Shown here piece by piece: positions 41,987-49,899 of a DNA stretch of 64,000 nucleotides. Source of the DNA: Nansenia antarctica (taxonomy: Eukaryota; Chordata; Actinopteri; Argentiniformes; Microstomatidae); assembly GCA_963989245.1 (NCBI GenBank), contig OZ022341.1, positions 54,423,496-54,487,495 on the forward strand, written 5' to 3'. Within the stretch, counting starts at the first letter, position 1. Every line of letters starts with the position of its first letter. A program made the translations under genes and the position numbers. Under the pieces are notes generated by a model. The model had not been told where the DNA came from, searched no databases, and saw only the letters and a list, made by a program, of their open reading frames with translations.

Positions 41987-42013
<27 letters not shown>
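41987..42013 (+). repeat. T27 homopolymer
   Basis: Twenty-seven T bases just inside the right end of the outer element. It may be the poly-A tail of a retroposed sequence on the minus strand, although nothing identifiable adjoins it. Confidence 0.9.
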
Positions 42014-42017
<4 letters not shown>

Positions 42018-42073
42018 TAAAACATTCGGGGCTTTTCAGAAAACATCCGGGGCTTGAGCCCCAGTAGCCACCC

Positions 42074-42089
42074 CCTAGCGCCGCCCCTG
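42074..42089 (-). repeat. Right terminal inverted repeat of the outer hAT-like element
   Basis: Inverted counterpart of 39185-39200. Base 42090 (C) differs from the unit's G at that place, and array sequence resumes at 42091. Confidence 0.65.
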
Positions 42090-42090
42090 C

Positions 42091-42491
42091 GAGAGCATTG
42101 GCTGGCAGTTTATATATTGGAGAGAGTTGGGTGTTTTTTTGACAGTTTTGGAAATGCTCCAAATCATTCAATATTTCCTAAATCGATTTATGACTTTTTA
42201 AACATGTCATGTGATGAGATACATTTATCAGACAAACAAGTTCAGGATGTCACATCGGTCACATGTGGTGAACACTGTATCTACTTCTTAAATCACATGT
42301 GTAGAGGCATCACCTATGATATGTTGATATCTAAATATTCTTCTAATCTGTTTAAAAATGACACAATGGTAACACGTTTTGTGAAAAAGTTGCAACCGTG
42401 TGTGTGTGTGTTCATAATGTGTTTAGTTGTGTTCAACATGTTCAGACAATTGTGTAAGATTGTGCAAGTCAATAAAATGTTGGTCAAATAA
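42091..42491 (+). pseudogene. Adenain-like protease truncated by the island, (GT)7 form
   Basis: Begins at Glu30, one residue before catalytic His31, so all four catalytic-site residues remain but the N-terminus is lost. An open frame extends upstream into transposon sequence (to 42054) and starts with TTG; that part is unrelated. Confidence 0.8.
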
Positions 42492-42581
42492 ATTATCAGA
42501 GTTCATGTATCATTACAATCATTTTTATTTAGTCAAGCAAGGGGTTTTAGTCAAACAATAACATAGTCTGTGGTGGTAGCG

Positions 42582-43016
42582 ATGGTTGATAATGACTCTT
42601 TTACGGGCGACTATGGCAAGAACCCATTCAATTTTAAGAATTATAATCTAGAATATCTGGCAATATATGTTGACGGTGTCCAGTTCCCCACCAAACCATT
42701 ACAACCGGACTTCCCTAATGGTTGCGTAACTCGTGAATTCTATCAACTGGTGTTATCAACAGGGAGACATTTAAAGAACAGTGCTATGGCCATTGATCGA
42801 AACGATTTCCTGAGAGGGTACACTCTTTATGCATTTAATCTGACACCTGACGAGGATAATAGTCAGCATCTATCATTGATCAAGAGTGGTAACATACGCC
42901 TGGAGACACGTTTCAGGAACCCGCTGCCTAATACCATCAATCTAATAATTTATGCGGTATATGATAGTATGATTGAAGTGTCCCATCGCAGACAGGTTTT
43001 AGTTGATTACTATTAA
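42582..43016 (+). CDS. Hexon-like capsid C-terminal fragment (reference copy)
   Basis: The 144-residue product starts at the first ATG; a GTG lies 12 bp upstream, and an in-frame TAG at 42564-42566 closes the frame. It resembles the C-terminal part of the animal 'F54H12.2-like' proteins, which I take to be hexon-type capsid proteins of Maverick/Polinton and adintovirus elements (family recalled, not searched). Visible features: an aromatic-rich segment (Tyr11, Phe16, Phe18, Tyr21, Tyr25), a Tyr29-Val-Asp-Gly turn, a GYTLYAF strand at 79-85 followed by an N-L-T-P-D loop, and the hydrophobic strand 118-128. The pattern suits a jelly-roll. Full-length homologues are several hundred residues, so most of the protein is missing. 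The stop is 36 bp before the protease frame. All copies share this truncation. The assignment could be wrong in detail (another virion protein), but linkage to an adenain supports it. Confidence 0.65.
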   Translation: MVDNDSFTGDYGKNPFNFKNYNLEYLAIYVDGVQFPTKPLQPDFPNGCVTREFYQLVLSTGRHLKNSAMAIDRNDFLRGYTLYAFNLTPDEDNSQHLSLIKSGNIRLETRFRNPLPNTINLIIYAVYDSMIEVSHRRQVLVDYY

Positions 43017-43021
43017 GCATC

Positions 43022-43063
43022 ATGAATACTGTGGAACTGACAGCCAGGTGTTTTGGCTTGTGA
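43022..43063 (+). pseudogene. Presumed original protease start, frame offset from the body (reference unit)
   Basis: An ATG lies 5 bp after the capsid stop, where a downstream protease gene would be expected to start. Its frame closes at TGA (43061-43063) after 13 codons. The protease body is offset by one base and is closed upstream by TGA at 43038-43040. I infer a founder indel or deletion at the 5' end. I saw no unit that differs here. Confidence 0.5.
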
Positions 43064-43502
43064 TAAACTGCCCCAGCAACCTCTACAAATAAGACCTAGT
43101 GCTATGATAATTAACACACACCCCTCTGACCAGCCTGGAGAGCATTGGCTGGCAGTTTATATATTGGAGAGAGTTGGGTGTTTTTTTGACAGTTTTGGAA
43201 ATGCTCCAAATCATTCAATATTTCCTAAATCGATTTATGACTTTTTAAACATGTCATGTGATGAGATACATTTATCAGACAAACAAGTTCAGGATGTCAC
43301 ATCGGTCACATGTGGTGAACACTGTATCTACTTCTTAAATCACATGTGTAGAGGCATCACCTATGATATGTTGATATCTAAATATTCTTCTAATCTGTTT
43401 AAAAATGACACAATGGTAACACGTTTTGTGAAAAAGTTGCAACCGTGTGTGTGTGTTCATAATGTGTTTAGTTGTGTTCAACATGTTCAGACAATTGTGT
43501 AA
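43053..43502 (+). CDS. Adenain-like cysteine protease, (GT)6 form (reference copy)
   Basis: Peptidase family C5, the adenovirus/Maverick maturation protease that cuts capsid precursor proteins during assembly. Catalytic residues by motif: His31 in GEHWLAV, Asp46 in FFDSFG, Gln80 (oxyanion) and nucleophile Cys91 in CGEHC. Order and spacing fit the family. The open frame begins after a TGA. The TTG at 43053 is only its left limit; the first ATG is codon 18 (43104), still upstream of His31. The family's usual N-terminus is missing or out of frame. The last residues depend on a (GT)6 tract (43445-43456) and run into a frame found only in six-repeat copies. There is no signal peptide. With no visible promoter and a damaged 5' end, it is probably a transposon-derived relic, although the catalytic part is preserved in nearly all copies. 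Confidence 0.72.
   Translation: MACDKLPQQPLQIRPSAMIINTHPSDQPGEHWLAVYILERVGCFFDSFGNAPNHSIFPKSIYDFLNMSCDEIHLSDKQVQDVTSVTCGEHCIYFLNHMCRGITYDMLISKYSSNLFKNDTMVTRFVKKLQPCVCVHNVFSCVQHVQTIV
43445..43456 (+). repeat. (GT)n tract inside the protease frame
   Basis: Six repeats in this unit; seven or eight in others. Among complete protease copies, 34 have six, 22 have seven (counting the island-truncated one) and 2 have eight. The length sets the C-terminal frame: 149, 161 or 137 residues. Confidence 0.95.
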
Positions 43503-43515
43503 GATTGTGCAAGTC

Positions 43516-43537
43516 AATAAAATGTTGGTCAAATAAA
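43516..43537 (+). promoter_or_regulatory. Two AATAAA polyadenylation signals after the protease (reference unit)
   Basis: AATAAA at 43516-43521 and 43532-43537, the expected place for the 3' end of a capsid-protease transcript. In seven-repeat units the protease stop codon overlaps the second signal. Present in all complete units. Confidence 0.55.
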
Positions 43538-43568
43538 TTATCAGAGTTCATGTATCATTACAATCATT

Positions 43569-43574
43569 TTTATT
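43569..43574 (-). promoter_or_regulatory. Opposite-strand AATAAA (reference unit)
   Basis: TTTATT on the plus strand reads as AATAAA on the minus strand, about 30 bp beyond the forward signals. This is the layout seen where two genes converge. It may be the 3' edge of a neighbouring gene of the parental element, left in the unit. Confidence 0.4.
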
Positions 43575-43603
43575 TAGTCAAGCAAGGGGTTTTAGTCAAA
43601 CAA
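43573..43603 (+). repeat. 13-bp near-direct repeat in the unit spacer
   Basis: TTTAGTCAAGCAA (43573-43585) and TTTAGTCAAACAA (43591-43603) differ at one base and are 18 bp apart. They lie between the 3' end of the protease and the truncated capsid, where the unit junction must be. Confidence 0.6.
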
Positions 43604-43626
43604 TAACATAGTCTGTGGTGGTAGCG

Positions 43627-44061
43627 ATGGTTGATAATGACTCTTTTACGGGCGACTATGGCAAGAACCCATTCAATTTTAAGAATTATAATCTAGAATA
43701 TCTGGCAATATATGTTGACGGTGTCCAGTTCCCCACCAAACCATTACAACCGGACTTCCCTAATGGTTGCGTAACTCGTGAATTCTATCAACTGGTGTTA
43801 TCAACAGGGAGACATTTAAAGAACAGTGCTATGGCCATTGATCGAAACGATTTCCTGAGAGGGTACACTCTTTATGCATTTAATCTGACACCTGACGAGG
43901 ATAATAGTCAGCATCTATCATTGATCAAGAGTGGTAACATACGCCTGGAGACACGTTTCAGGAACCCGCTGCCTAATACCATCAATCTAATAATTTATGC
44001 GGTATATGATAGTATGATTGAAGTGTCCCATCGCAGACAGGTTTTAGTTGATTACTATTAA
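43627..44061 (+). CDS. Hexon-like capsid C-terminal fragment
   Basis: Protein identical to the reference capsid copy. Confidence 0.62.
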   Translation: MVDNDSFTGDYGKNPFNFKNYNLEYLAIYVDGVQFPTKPLQPDFPNGCVTREFYQLVLSTGRHLKNSAMAIDRNDFLRGYTLYAFNLTPDEDNSQHLSLIKSGNIRLETRFRNPLPNTINLIIYAVYDSMIEVSHRRQVLVDYY

Positions 44062-44097
44062 GCATCATGAATACTGTGGAACTGACAGCCAGGTGTT

Positions 44098-44547
44098 TTG
44101 GCTTGTGATAAACTGCCCCAGCAACCTCTACAAATAAGACCTAGTGCTATGATAATTAACACACACCCCTCTGACCAGCCTGGAGAGCATTGGCTGGCAG
44201 TTTATATATTGGAGAGAGTTGGGTGTTTTTTTGACAGTTTTGGAAATGCTCCAAATCATTCAATATTTCCTAAATCGATTTATGACTTTTTAAACATGTC
44301 ATGTGATGAGATACATTTATCAGACAAACAAGTTCAGGATGTCACATCGGTCACATGTGGTGAACACTGTATCTACTTCTTAAATCACATGTGTAGAGGC
44401 ATCACCTATGATATGTTGATATCTAAATATTCTTCTAATCTGTTTAAAAATGACACAATGGTAACACGTTTTGTGAAAAAGTTGCAACCGTGTGTGTGTG
44501 TTCATAATGTGTTTAGTTGTGTTCAACATGTTCAGACAATTGTGTAA
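44098..44547 (+). CDS. Adenain-like protease, (GT)6 form
   Basis: Identical to the reference protease. Confidence 0.68.
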   Translation: MACDKLPQQPLQIRPSAMIINTHPSDQPGEHWLAVYILERVGCFFDSFGNAPNHSIFPKSIYDFLNMSCDEIHLSDKQVQDVTSVTCGEHCIYFLNHMCRGITYDMLISKYSSNLFKNDTMVTRFVKKLQPCVCVHNVFSCVQHVQTIV

Positions 44548-44671
44548 GATTGTGCAAGTCAATAAAATGTTGGTCAAATAAATTATCAGAGTTCATGTAT
44601 CATTACAATCATTTTTATTTAGTCAAGCAAGGGGTTTTAGTCAAACAATAACATAGTCTGTGGTGGTAGCG

Positions 44672-45106
44672 ATGGTTGATAATGACTCTTTTACGGGCGA
44701 CTATGGCAAGAACCCATTCAATTTTAAGAATTATAATCTAGAATATCTGGCAATATATGTTGACGGTGTCCAGTTCCCCACCAAACCATTACAACCGGAC
44801 TTCCCTAATGGTTGCGTAACTCGTGAATTCTATCAACTGGTGTTATCAACAGGGAGACATTTAAAGAACAGTGCTATGGCCATTGATCGAAACGATTTCC
44901 TGAGAGGGTACACTCTTTATGCATTTAATCTGACACCTGACGAGGATAATAGTCAGCATCTATCATTGATCAAGAGTGGTAACATACGCCTGGAGACACG
45001 TTTCAGGAACCCGCTGCCTAATACCATCAATCTAATAATTTATGCGGTATATGATAGTATGATTGAAGTGTCCCATCGCAGACAGGTTTTAGTTGATTAC
45101 TATTAA
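44672..45106 (+). CDS. Hexon-like capsid C-terminal fragment
   Basis: Protein identical to the reference capsid copy. Confidence 0.62.
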   Translation: MVDNDSFTGDYGKNPFNFKNYNLEYLAIYVDGVQFPTKPLQPDFPNGCVTREFYQLVLSTGRHLKNSAMAIDRNDFLRGYTLYAFNLTPDEDNSQHLSLIKSGNIRLETRFRNPLPNTINLIIYAVYDSMIEVSHRRQVLVDYY

Positions 45107-45142
45107 GCATCATGAATACTGTGGAACTGACAGCCAGGTGTT

Positions 45143-45591
45143 TTGGCTTGTGATAAACTGCCCCAGCAACCTCTACAAATAAGACCTAGTGCTATGATAA
45201 TTAACACACACCCCTCTGACCAGCCTGGAGAGCATTGGCTGGCAGTTTATATATTGGAGAGAGTTGGGTGTTTTTTGACAGTTTTGGAAATGCTCCAAAT
45301 CATTCAATATTTCCTAAATCGATTTATGACTTTTTAAACATGTCATGTGATGAGATACATTTATCAGACAAACAAGTTCAGGATGTCACATCGGTCACAT
45401 GTGGTGAACACTGTATCTACTTCTTAAATCACATGTGTAGAGGCATCACCTATGATATGTTGATATCTAAATATTCTTCTAATCTGTTTAAAAATGACAC
45501 AATGGTAACACGTTTTGTGAAAAAGTTGCAACCGTGTGTGTGTGTTCATAATGTGTTTAGTTGTGTTCAACATGTTCAGACAATTGTGTAA
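45143..45591 (+). pseudogene. Adenain-like protease, T-tract frameshift
   Basis: Six T (45271-45276) in place of seven shift the frame after Cys43, separating His31 from Asp46 and Cys91. Same lesion as the left-arm copy at 28082. Confidence 0.75.
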
Positions 45592-45715
45592 GATTGTGCA
45601 AGTCAATAAAATGTTGGTCAAATAAATTATCAGAGTTCATGTATCATTACAATCATTTTTATTTAGTCAAGCAAGGGGTTTTAGTCAAACAATAACATAG
45701 TCTGTGGTGGTAGCG

Positions 45716-46150
45716 ATGGTTGATAATGACTCTTTTACGGGCGACTATGGCAAGAACCCATTCAATTTTAAGAATTATAATCTAGAATATCTGGCAATAT
45801 ATGTTGACGGTGTCCAGTTCCCCACCAAACCATTACAACCGGACTTCCCTAATGGTTGCGTAACTCGTGAATTCTATCAACTGGTGTTATCAACAGGGAG
45901 ACATTTAAAGAACAGTGCTATGGCCATTGATCGAAACGATTTCCTGAGAGGGTACACTCTTTATGCATTTAATCTGACACCTGACGAGGATAATAGTCAG
46001 CATCTATCATTGATCAAGAGTGGTAACATACGCCTGGAGACACGTTTCAGGAACCCGCTGCCTAATACCATCAATCTAATAATTTATGCGGTATATGATA
46101 GTATGATTGAAGTGTCCCATCGCAGACAGGTTTTAGTTGATTACTATTAA
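45716..46150 (+). CDS. Hexon-like capsid C-terminal fragment
   Basis: Protein identical to the reference. The copy in the equivalent left-arm place (27523) has a premature stop that is absent here. Confidence 0.62.
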   Translation: MVDNDSFTGDYGKNPFNFKNYNLEYLAIYVDGVQFPTKPLQPDFPNGCVTREFYQLVLSTGRHLKNSAMAIDRNDFLRGYTLYAFNLTPDEDNSQHLSLIKSGNIRLETRFRNPLPNTINLIIYAVYDSMIEVSHRRQVLVDYY

Positions 46151-46186
46151 GCATCATGAATACTGTGGAACTGACAGCCAGGTGTT

Positions 46187-46672
46187 TTGGCTTGTGATAA
46201 ACTGCCCCAGCAACCTCTACAAATAAGACCTAGTGCTATGATAATTAACACACACCCCTCTGACCAGCCTGGAGAGCATTGGCTGGCAGTTTATATATTG
46301 GAGGGAGTTGGGTGTTTTTTTGACAGTTTTGGAAATGCTCCAAATCATTCAATATTTCCTAAATCGATTTATTACTTTTTAAACATGTCATGTGATGAGA
46401 TACATTTATCAGACAAACAAGTTCAGGATGTCACATCGGTCACATGTGGTGAACACTGTATCTACTTCTTAAATCACATGTGTAGAGGCATCACCTATGA
46501 TATGTTGATATCTAAATATTCTTCTAATCTGTTTAAAAATGACACAATGGTAACACGTTTTGTGAAAAAGTTGCAACCGTGTGTGTGTGTGTTCATAATG
46601 TGTTTAGTTGTGTTCAACATGTTCAGACAATTGTGTAAGATTGTGCAAGTCAATAAAATGTTGGTCAAATAA
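46187..46672 (+). CDS. Adenain-like protease, (GT)7 form, R40G and D63Y
   Basis: Arg40 to Gly (position 46304), shared with the left arm (27001 copy), and Asp63 to Tyr, shared with the 62921 copy. Neither is a catalytic residue. Confidence 0.68.
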   Translation: MACDKLPQQPLQIRPSAMIINTHPSDQPGEHWLAVYILEGVGCFFDSFGNAPNHSIFPKSIYYFLNMSCDEIHLSDKQVQDVTSVTCGEHCIYFLNHMCRGITYDMLISKYSSNLFKNDTMVTRFVKKLQPCVCVFIMCLVVFNMFRQLCKIVQVNKMLVK

Positions 46673-46762
46673 ATTATCAGAGTTCATGTATCATTACAAT
46701 CATTTTTATTTAGTCAAGCAAGGGGTTTTAGTCAAACAATAACATAGTCTGTGGTGGTAGCG

Positions 46763-47197
46763 ATGGTTGATAATGACTCTTTTACGGGCGACTATGGCAA
46801 GAACCCATTCAATTTTAAGAATTATAATCTAGAATATCTGGCAATATATGTTGACGGTGTCCAGTTCCCCACCAAACCATTACAACCGGACTTCCCTAAT
46901 GGTTGCGTAACTCGTGAATTCTATCAACTGGTGTTATCAACAGGGAGACATTTAAAGAACAGTGCTATGGCCATTGATCGAAACGATTTCCTGAGAGGGT
47001 ACACTCTTTATGCATTTAATCTGACACCTGACGAGGATAATAGTCAGCATCTATCATTGATCAAGAGTGGTAACATACGCCTGAAGACACGTTTCAGGAA
47101 CCCGCTGCCTAATACCATCAATCTAATAATTTATGCGGTATATGATAGTATGATTGAAGTGTCCCATCGCAGACAGGTTTTAGTTGATTACTATTAA
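46763..47197 (+). CDS. Hexon-like capsid C-terminal fragment, E108K
   Basis: Glu108 to Lys (position 47084), shared with the left-arm 33800 copy. Confidence 0.62.
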   Translation: MVDNDSFTGDYGKNPFNFKNYNLEYLAIYVDGVQFPTKPLQPDFPNGCVTREFYQLVLSTGRHLKNSAMAIDRNDFLRGYTLYAFNLTPDEDNSQHLSLIKSGNIRLKTRFRNPLPNTINLIIYAVYDSMIEVSHRRQVLVDYY

Positions 47198-47233
47198 GCA
47201 TCATGAATACTGTGGAACTGACAGCCAGGTGTT

Positions 47234-47719
47234 TTGGCTTGTGATAAACTGCCCCAGCAACCTCTACAAATAAGACCTAGTGCTATGATAATTAACACAC
47301 ACCCCTCTGACCAGCCTGGAGAGCATTGGCTGGCAGTTTATATATTGGAGAGAGTTGGGTGTTTTTTTGACAGTTTTGGAAATGCTCCAAATCATTCAAT
47401 ATTTCCTAAATCGATTTATGACTTTTTAAACATGTCATGTGATGAGATACATTTATCAGACAAACAAGTTCAGGATGTCACATCGGTCACATGTGGTGAA
47501 CACTGTATCTACTTCTTAAATCACATGTGTAGAGGCATCACCTATGATATGTTGATATCTAAATATTCTTCTAATCTGTTTAAAAATGACACAATGGTAA
47601 CACGTTTTGTGAAAAAGTTGCAACCGTGTGTGTGTGTGTTCATAATGTGTTTAGTTGTGTTCAACATGTTCAGACAATTGTGTAAGATTGTGCAAGTCAA
47701 TAAAATGTTGGTCAAATAA
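47234..47719 (+). CDS. Adenain-like protease, (GT)7 form
   Basis: 161-residue form. The spacer after it has the rare base at 47767 that is shared with 29044 of the left arm. Confidence 0.68.
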   Translation: MACDKLPQQPLQIRPSAMIINTHPSDQPGEHWLAVYILERVGCFFDSFGNAPNHSIFPKSIYDFLNMSCDEIHLSDKQVQDVTSVTCGEHCIYFLNHMCRGITYDMLISKYSSNLFKNDTMVTRFVKKLQPCVCVFIMCLVVFNMFRQLCKIVQVNKMLVK

Positions 47720-47809
47720 ATTATCAGAGTTCATGTATCATTACAATCATTTTTATTTAGTCAAGCGAGGGGTTTTAGTCAAACAATAACATAGTCTGTG
47801 GTGGTAGCG

Positions 47810-48244
47810 ATGGTTGATAATGACTCTTTTACGGGCGACTATGGCAAGAACCCATTCAATTTTAAGAATTATAATCTAGAATATCTGGCAATATATGTTG
47901 ACGGTGTCCAGTTCCCCACCAAACCATTACAACCGGACTTCCCTAATGGTTGCGTAACTCGTGAATTCTATCAACTGGTGTTATCAACAGGGAGACATTT
48001 AAAGAACAGTGCTATGGCCATTGATCGAAACGATTTCCTGAGAGGGTACACTCTTTATGCATTTAATCTGACACCTGACGAGGATAATAGTCAGCATCTA
48101 TCATTGATCAAGAGTGGTAACATACGCCTGGAGACACGTTTCAGGAACCCGCTGCCTAATACCATCAATCTAATAATTTATGCGGTATATGATAGTATGA
48201 TTGAAGTGTCCCATCGCAGACAGGTTTTAGTTGATTACTATTAA
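47810..48244 (+). CDS. Hexon-like capsid C-terminal fragment
   Basis: Protein identical to the reference capsid copy. Confidence 0.62.
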   Translation: MVDNDSFTGDYGKNPFNFKNYNLEYLAIYVDGVQFPTKPLQPDFPNGCVTREFYQLVLSTGRHLKNSAMAIDRNDFLRGYTLYAFNLTPDEDNSQHLSLIKSGNIRLETRFRNPLPNTINLIIYAVYDSMIEVSHRRQVLVDYY

Positions 48245-48280
48245 GCATCATGAATACTGTGGAACTGACAGCCAGGTGTT

Positions 48281-48730
48281 TTGGCTTGTGATAAACTGCC
48301 CCAGCAACCTCTACAAATAAGACCTAGTGCTATGATAATTAACACACACCCCTCTGACCAGCCTGGAGAGCATTGGCTGGCAGTTTATATATTGGAGAGA
48401 GTTGGGTGTTTTTTTGACAGTTTTGGAAATGCTCCAAATCATTCAATATTTCCTAAATCGATTTATGACTTTTTAAACATGTCATGTGATGAGATACATT
48501 TATCAGACAAACAAGTTCAGGATGTCACATCGGTCACATGTGGTGAACACTGTATCTACTTCTTAAATCACATGTGTAGAGGCATCACCTATGATATGTT
48601 GATATCTAAATATTCTTCTAATCTGTTTAAAAATGACACAATGGTAACACGTTTTGTGAAAAAGTTGCAACCGTGTGTGTGTGTTCATAATGTGTTTAGT
48701 TGTGTTCAACATGTTCAGACAATTGTGTAA
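48281..48730 (+). CDS. Adenain-like protease, (GT)6 form
   Basis: Identical to the reference protease. Confidence 0.68.
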   Translation: MACDKLPQQPLQIRPSAMIINTHPSDQPGEHWLAVYILERVGCFFDSFGNAPNHSIFPKSIYDFLNMSCDEIHLSDKQVQDVTSVTCGEHCIYFLNHMCRGITYDMLISKYSSNLFKNDTMVTRFVKKLQPCVCVHNVFSCVQHVQTIV

Positions 48731-48854
48731 GATTGTGCAAGTCAATAAAATGTTGGTCAAATAAATTATCAGAGTTCATGTATCATTACAATCATTTTTA
48801 TTTAGTCAAGCAAGGGGTTTTAGTCAAACAATAACATAGTCTGTGGTGGTAGCG

Positions 48855-49289
48855 ATGGTTGATAATGACTCTTTTACGGGCGACTATGGCAAGAACCCAT
48901 TCAATTTTAAGAATTATAATCTAGAATATCTGGCAATATATGTTGACGGTGTCCAGTTCCCCACCAAACCATTACAACCGGACTTCCCTAATGGTTGCGT
49001 AACTCGTGAATTCTATCAACTGGTGTTATCAACAGGGAGACATTTAAAGAACAGTGCTATGGCCATTGATCGAAACGATTTCCTGAGAGGGTACACTCTT
49101 TATGCATTTAATCTGACACCTGACGAGGATAATAGTCAGCATCTATCATTGATCAAGAGTGGTAACATACGCCTGGAGACACGTTTCAGGAACCCGCTGC
49201 CTAATACCATCAATCTAATAATTTATGCGGTATATGATAGTATGATTGAAGTGTCCCATCGCAGACAGGTTTTAGTTGATTACTATTAA
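48855..49289 (+). CDS. Hexon-like capsid C-terminal fragment
   Basis: Protein identical to the reference capsid copy. Confidence 0.62.
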   Translation: MVDNDSFTGDYGKNPFNFKNYNLEYLAIYVDGVQFPTKPLQPDFPNGCVTREFYQLVLSTGRHLKNSAMAIDRNDFLRGYTLYAFNLTPDEDNSQHLSLIKSGNIRLETRFRNPLPNTINLIIYAVYDSMIEVSHRRQVLVDYY

Positions 49290-49325
49290 GCATCATGAAT
49301 ACTGTGGAACTGACAGCCAGGTGTT

Positions 49326-49775
49326 TTGGCTTGTGATAAACTGCCCCAGCAACCTCTACAAATAAGACCTAGTGCTATGATAATTAACACACACCCCTCT
49401 GACCAGCCTGGAGAGCATTGGCTGGCAGTTTATATATTGGAGAGAGTTGGGTGTTTTTTTGACAGTTTTGGAAATGCTCCAAATCATTCAATATTTCCTA
49501 AATCGATTTATGACTTTTTAAACATGTCATGTGATGAGATACATTTATCAGACAAACAAGTTCAGGATGTCACATCGGTCACATGTGGTGAACACTGTAT
49601 CTACTTCTTAAATCACATGTGTAGAGGCATCACCTATGATATGTTGATATCTAAATATTCTTCTAATCTGTTTAAAAATGACACGATGGTAACACGTTTT
49701 GTGAAAAAGTTGCAACCGTGTGTGTGTGTTCATAATGTGTTTAGTTGTGTTCAACATGTTCAGACAATTGTGTAA
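49326..49775 (+). CDS. Adenain-like protease, (GT)6 form, silent T120 variant
   Basis: Protein identical to the reference. The Thr120 codon is ACG instead of ACA (position 49685). Confidence 0.68.
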   Translation: MACDKLPQQPLQIRPSAMIINTHPSDQPGEHWLAVYILERVGCFFDSFGNAPNHSIFPKSIYDFLNMSCDEIHLSDKQVQDVTSVTCGEHCIYFLNHMCRGITYDMLISKYSSNLFKNDTMVTRFVKKLQPCVCVHNVFSCVQHVQTIV

Positions 49776-49899
49776 GATTGTGCAAGTCAATAAAATGTTG
49801 GTCAAATAAATTATCAGAGTTCATGTATCATTACAATCATTTTTATTTAGTCAAGCAAGGGGTTTTAGTCAAACAATAACATAGTCTGTGGTGGTAGCG

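Larger units (their letters stand above)
39185..42089. mobile_element. hAT-like element or composite, non-autonomous, splitting the two arms
   Basis: The 2,905-bp island starts CAGGGGCGG (39185) and ends CCGCCCCTG (42089), a 9-bp perfect inverted terminus with further matches at positions 13-16. A GGGGCTT..AGCCC motif lies just inside each end (about 39215 and 42049). Termini beginning CAGNG are typical of hAT-superfamily DNA transposons. No transposase frame is present. The flanks differ: the left one is minus-strand capsid sequence and the right one is plus-strand protease sequence, so no 8-bp target duplication can be found. The two ends may therefore come from different insertions joined by rearrangement. 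Confidence 0.65.

Noticed and set aside
39185..42089. Complete autonomous transposon in the island
   Set aside because: No transposase frame, and the two flanks do not belong to one insertion site.
42110..42120. TATATATT motif as a promoter TATA box
   Set aside because: It is inside the protease coding sequence (Val-Tyr-Ile-Leu codons) in every unit and has no matching transcript start.
41820..42171. 66-codon frames on both strands at the poly-T tract
   Set aside because: They contain the homopolymer (runs of Phe or Lys) and have no coding features.
42570..42581. GTG start four codons upstream of the capsid ATG, and TTG start for the protease
   Set aside because: In a eukaryote these are unlikely starts. 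I used the ATG for the capsid and treat the TTG only as a left limit of the protease open frame.
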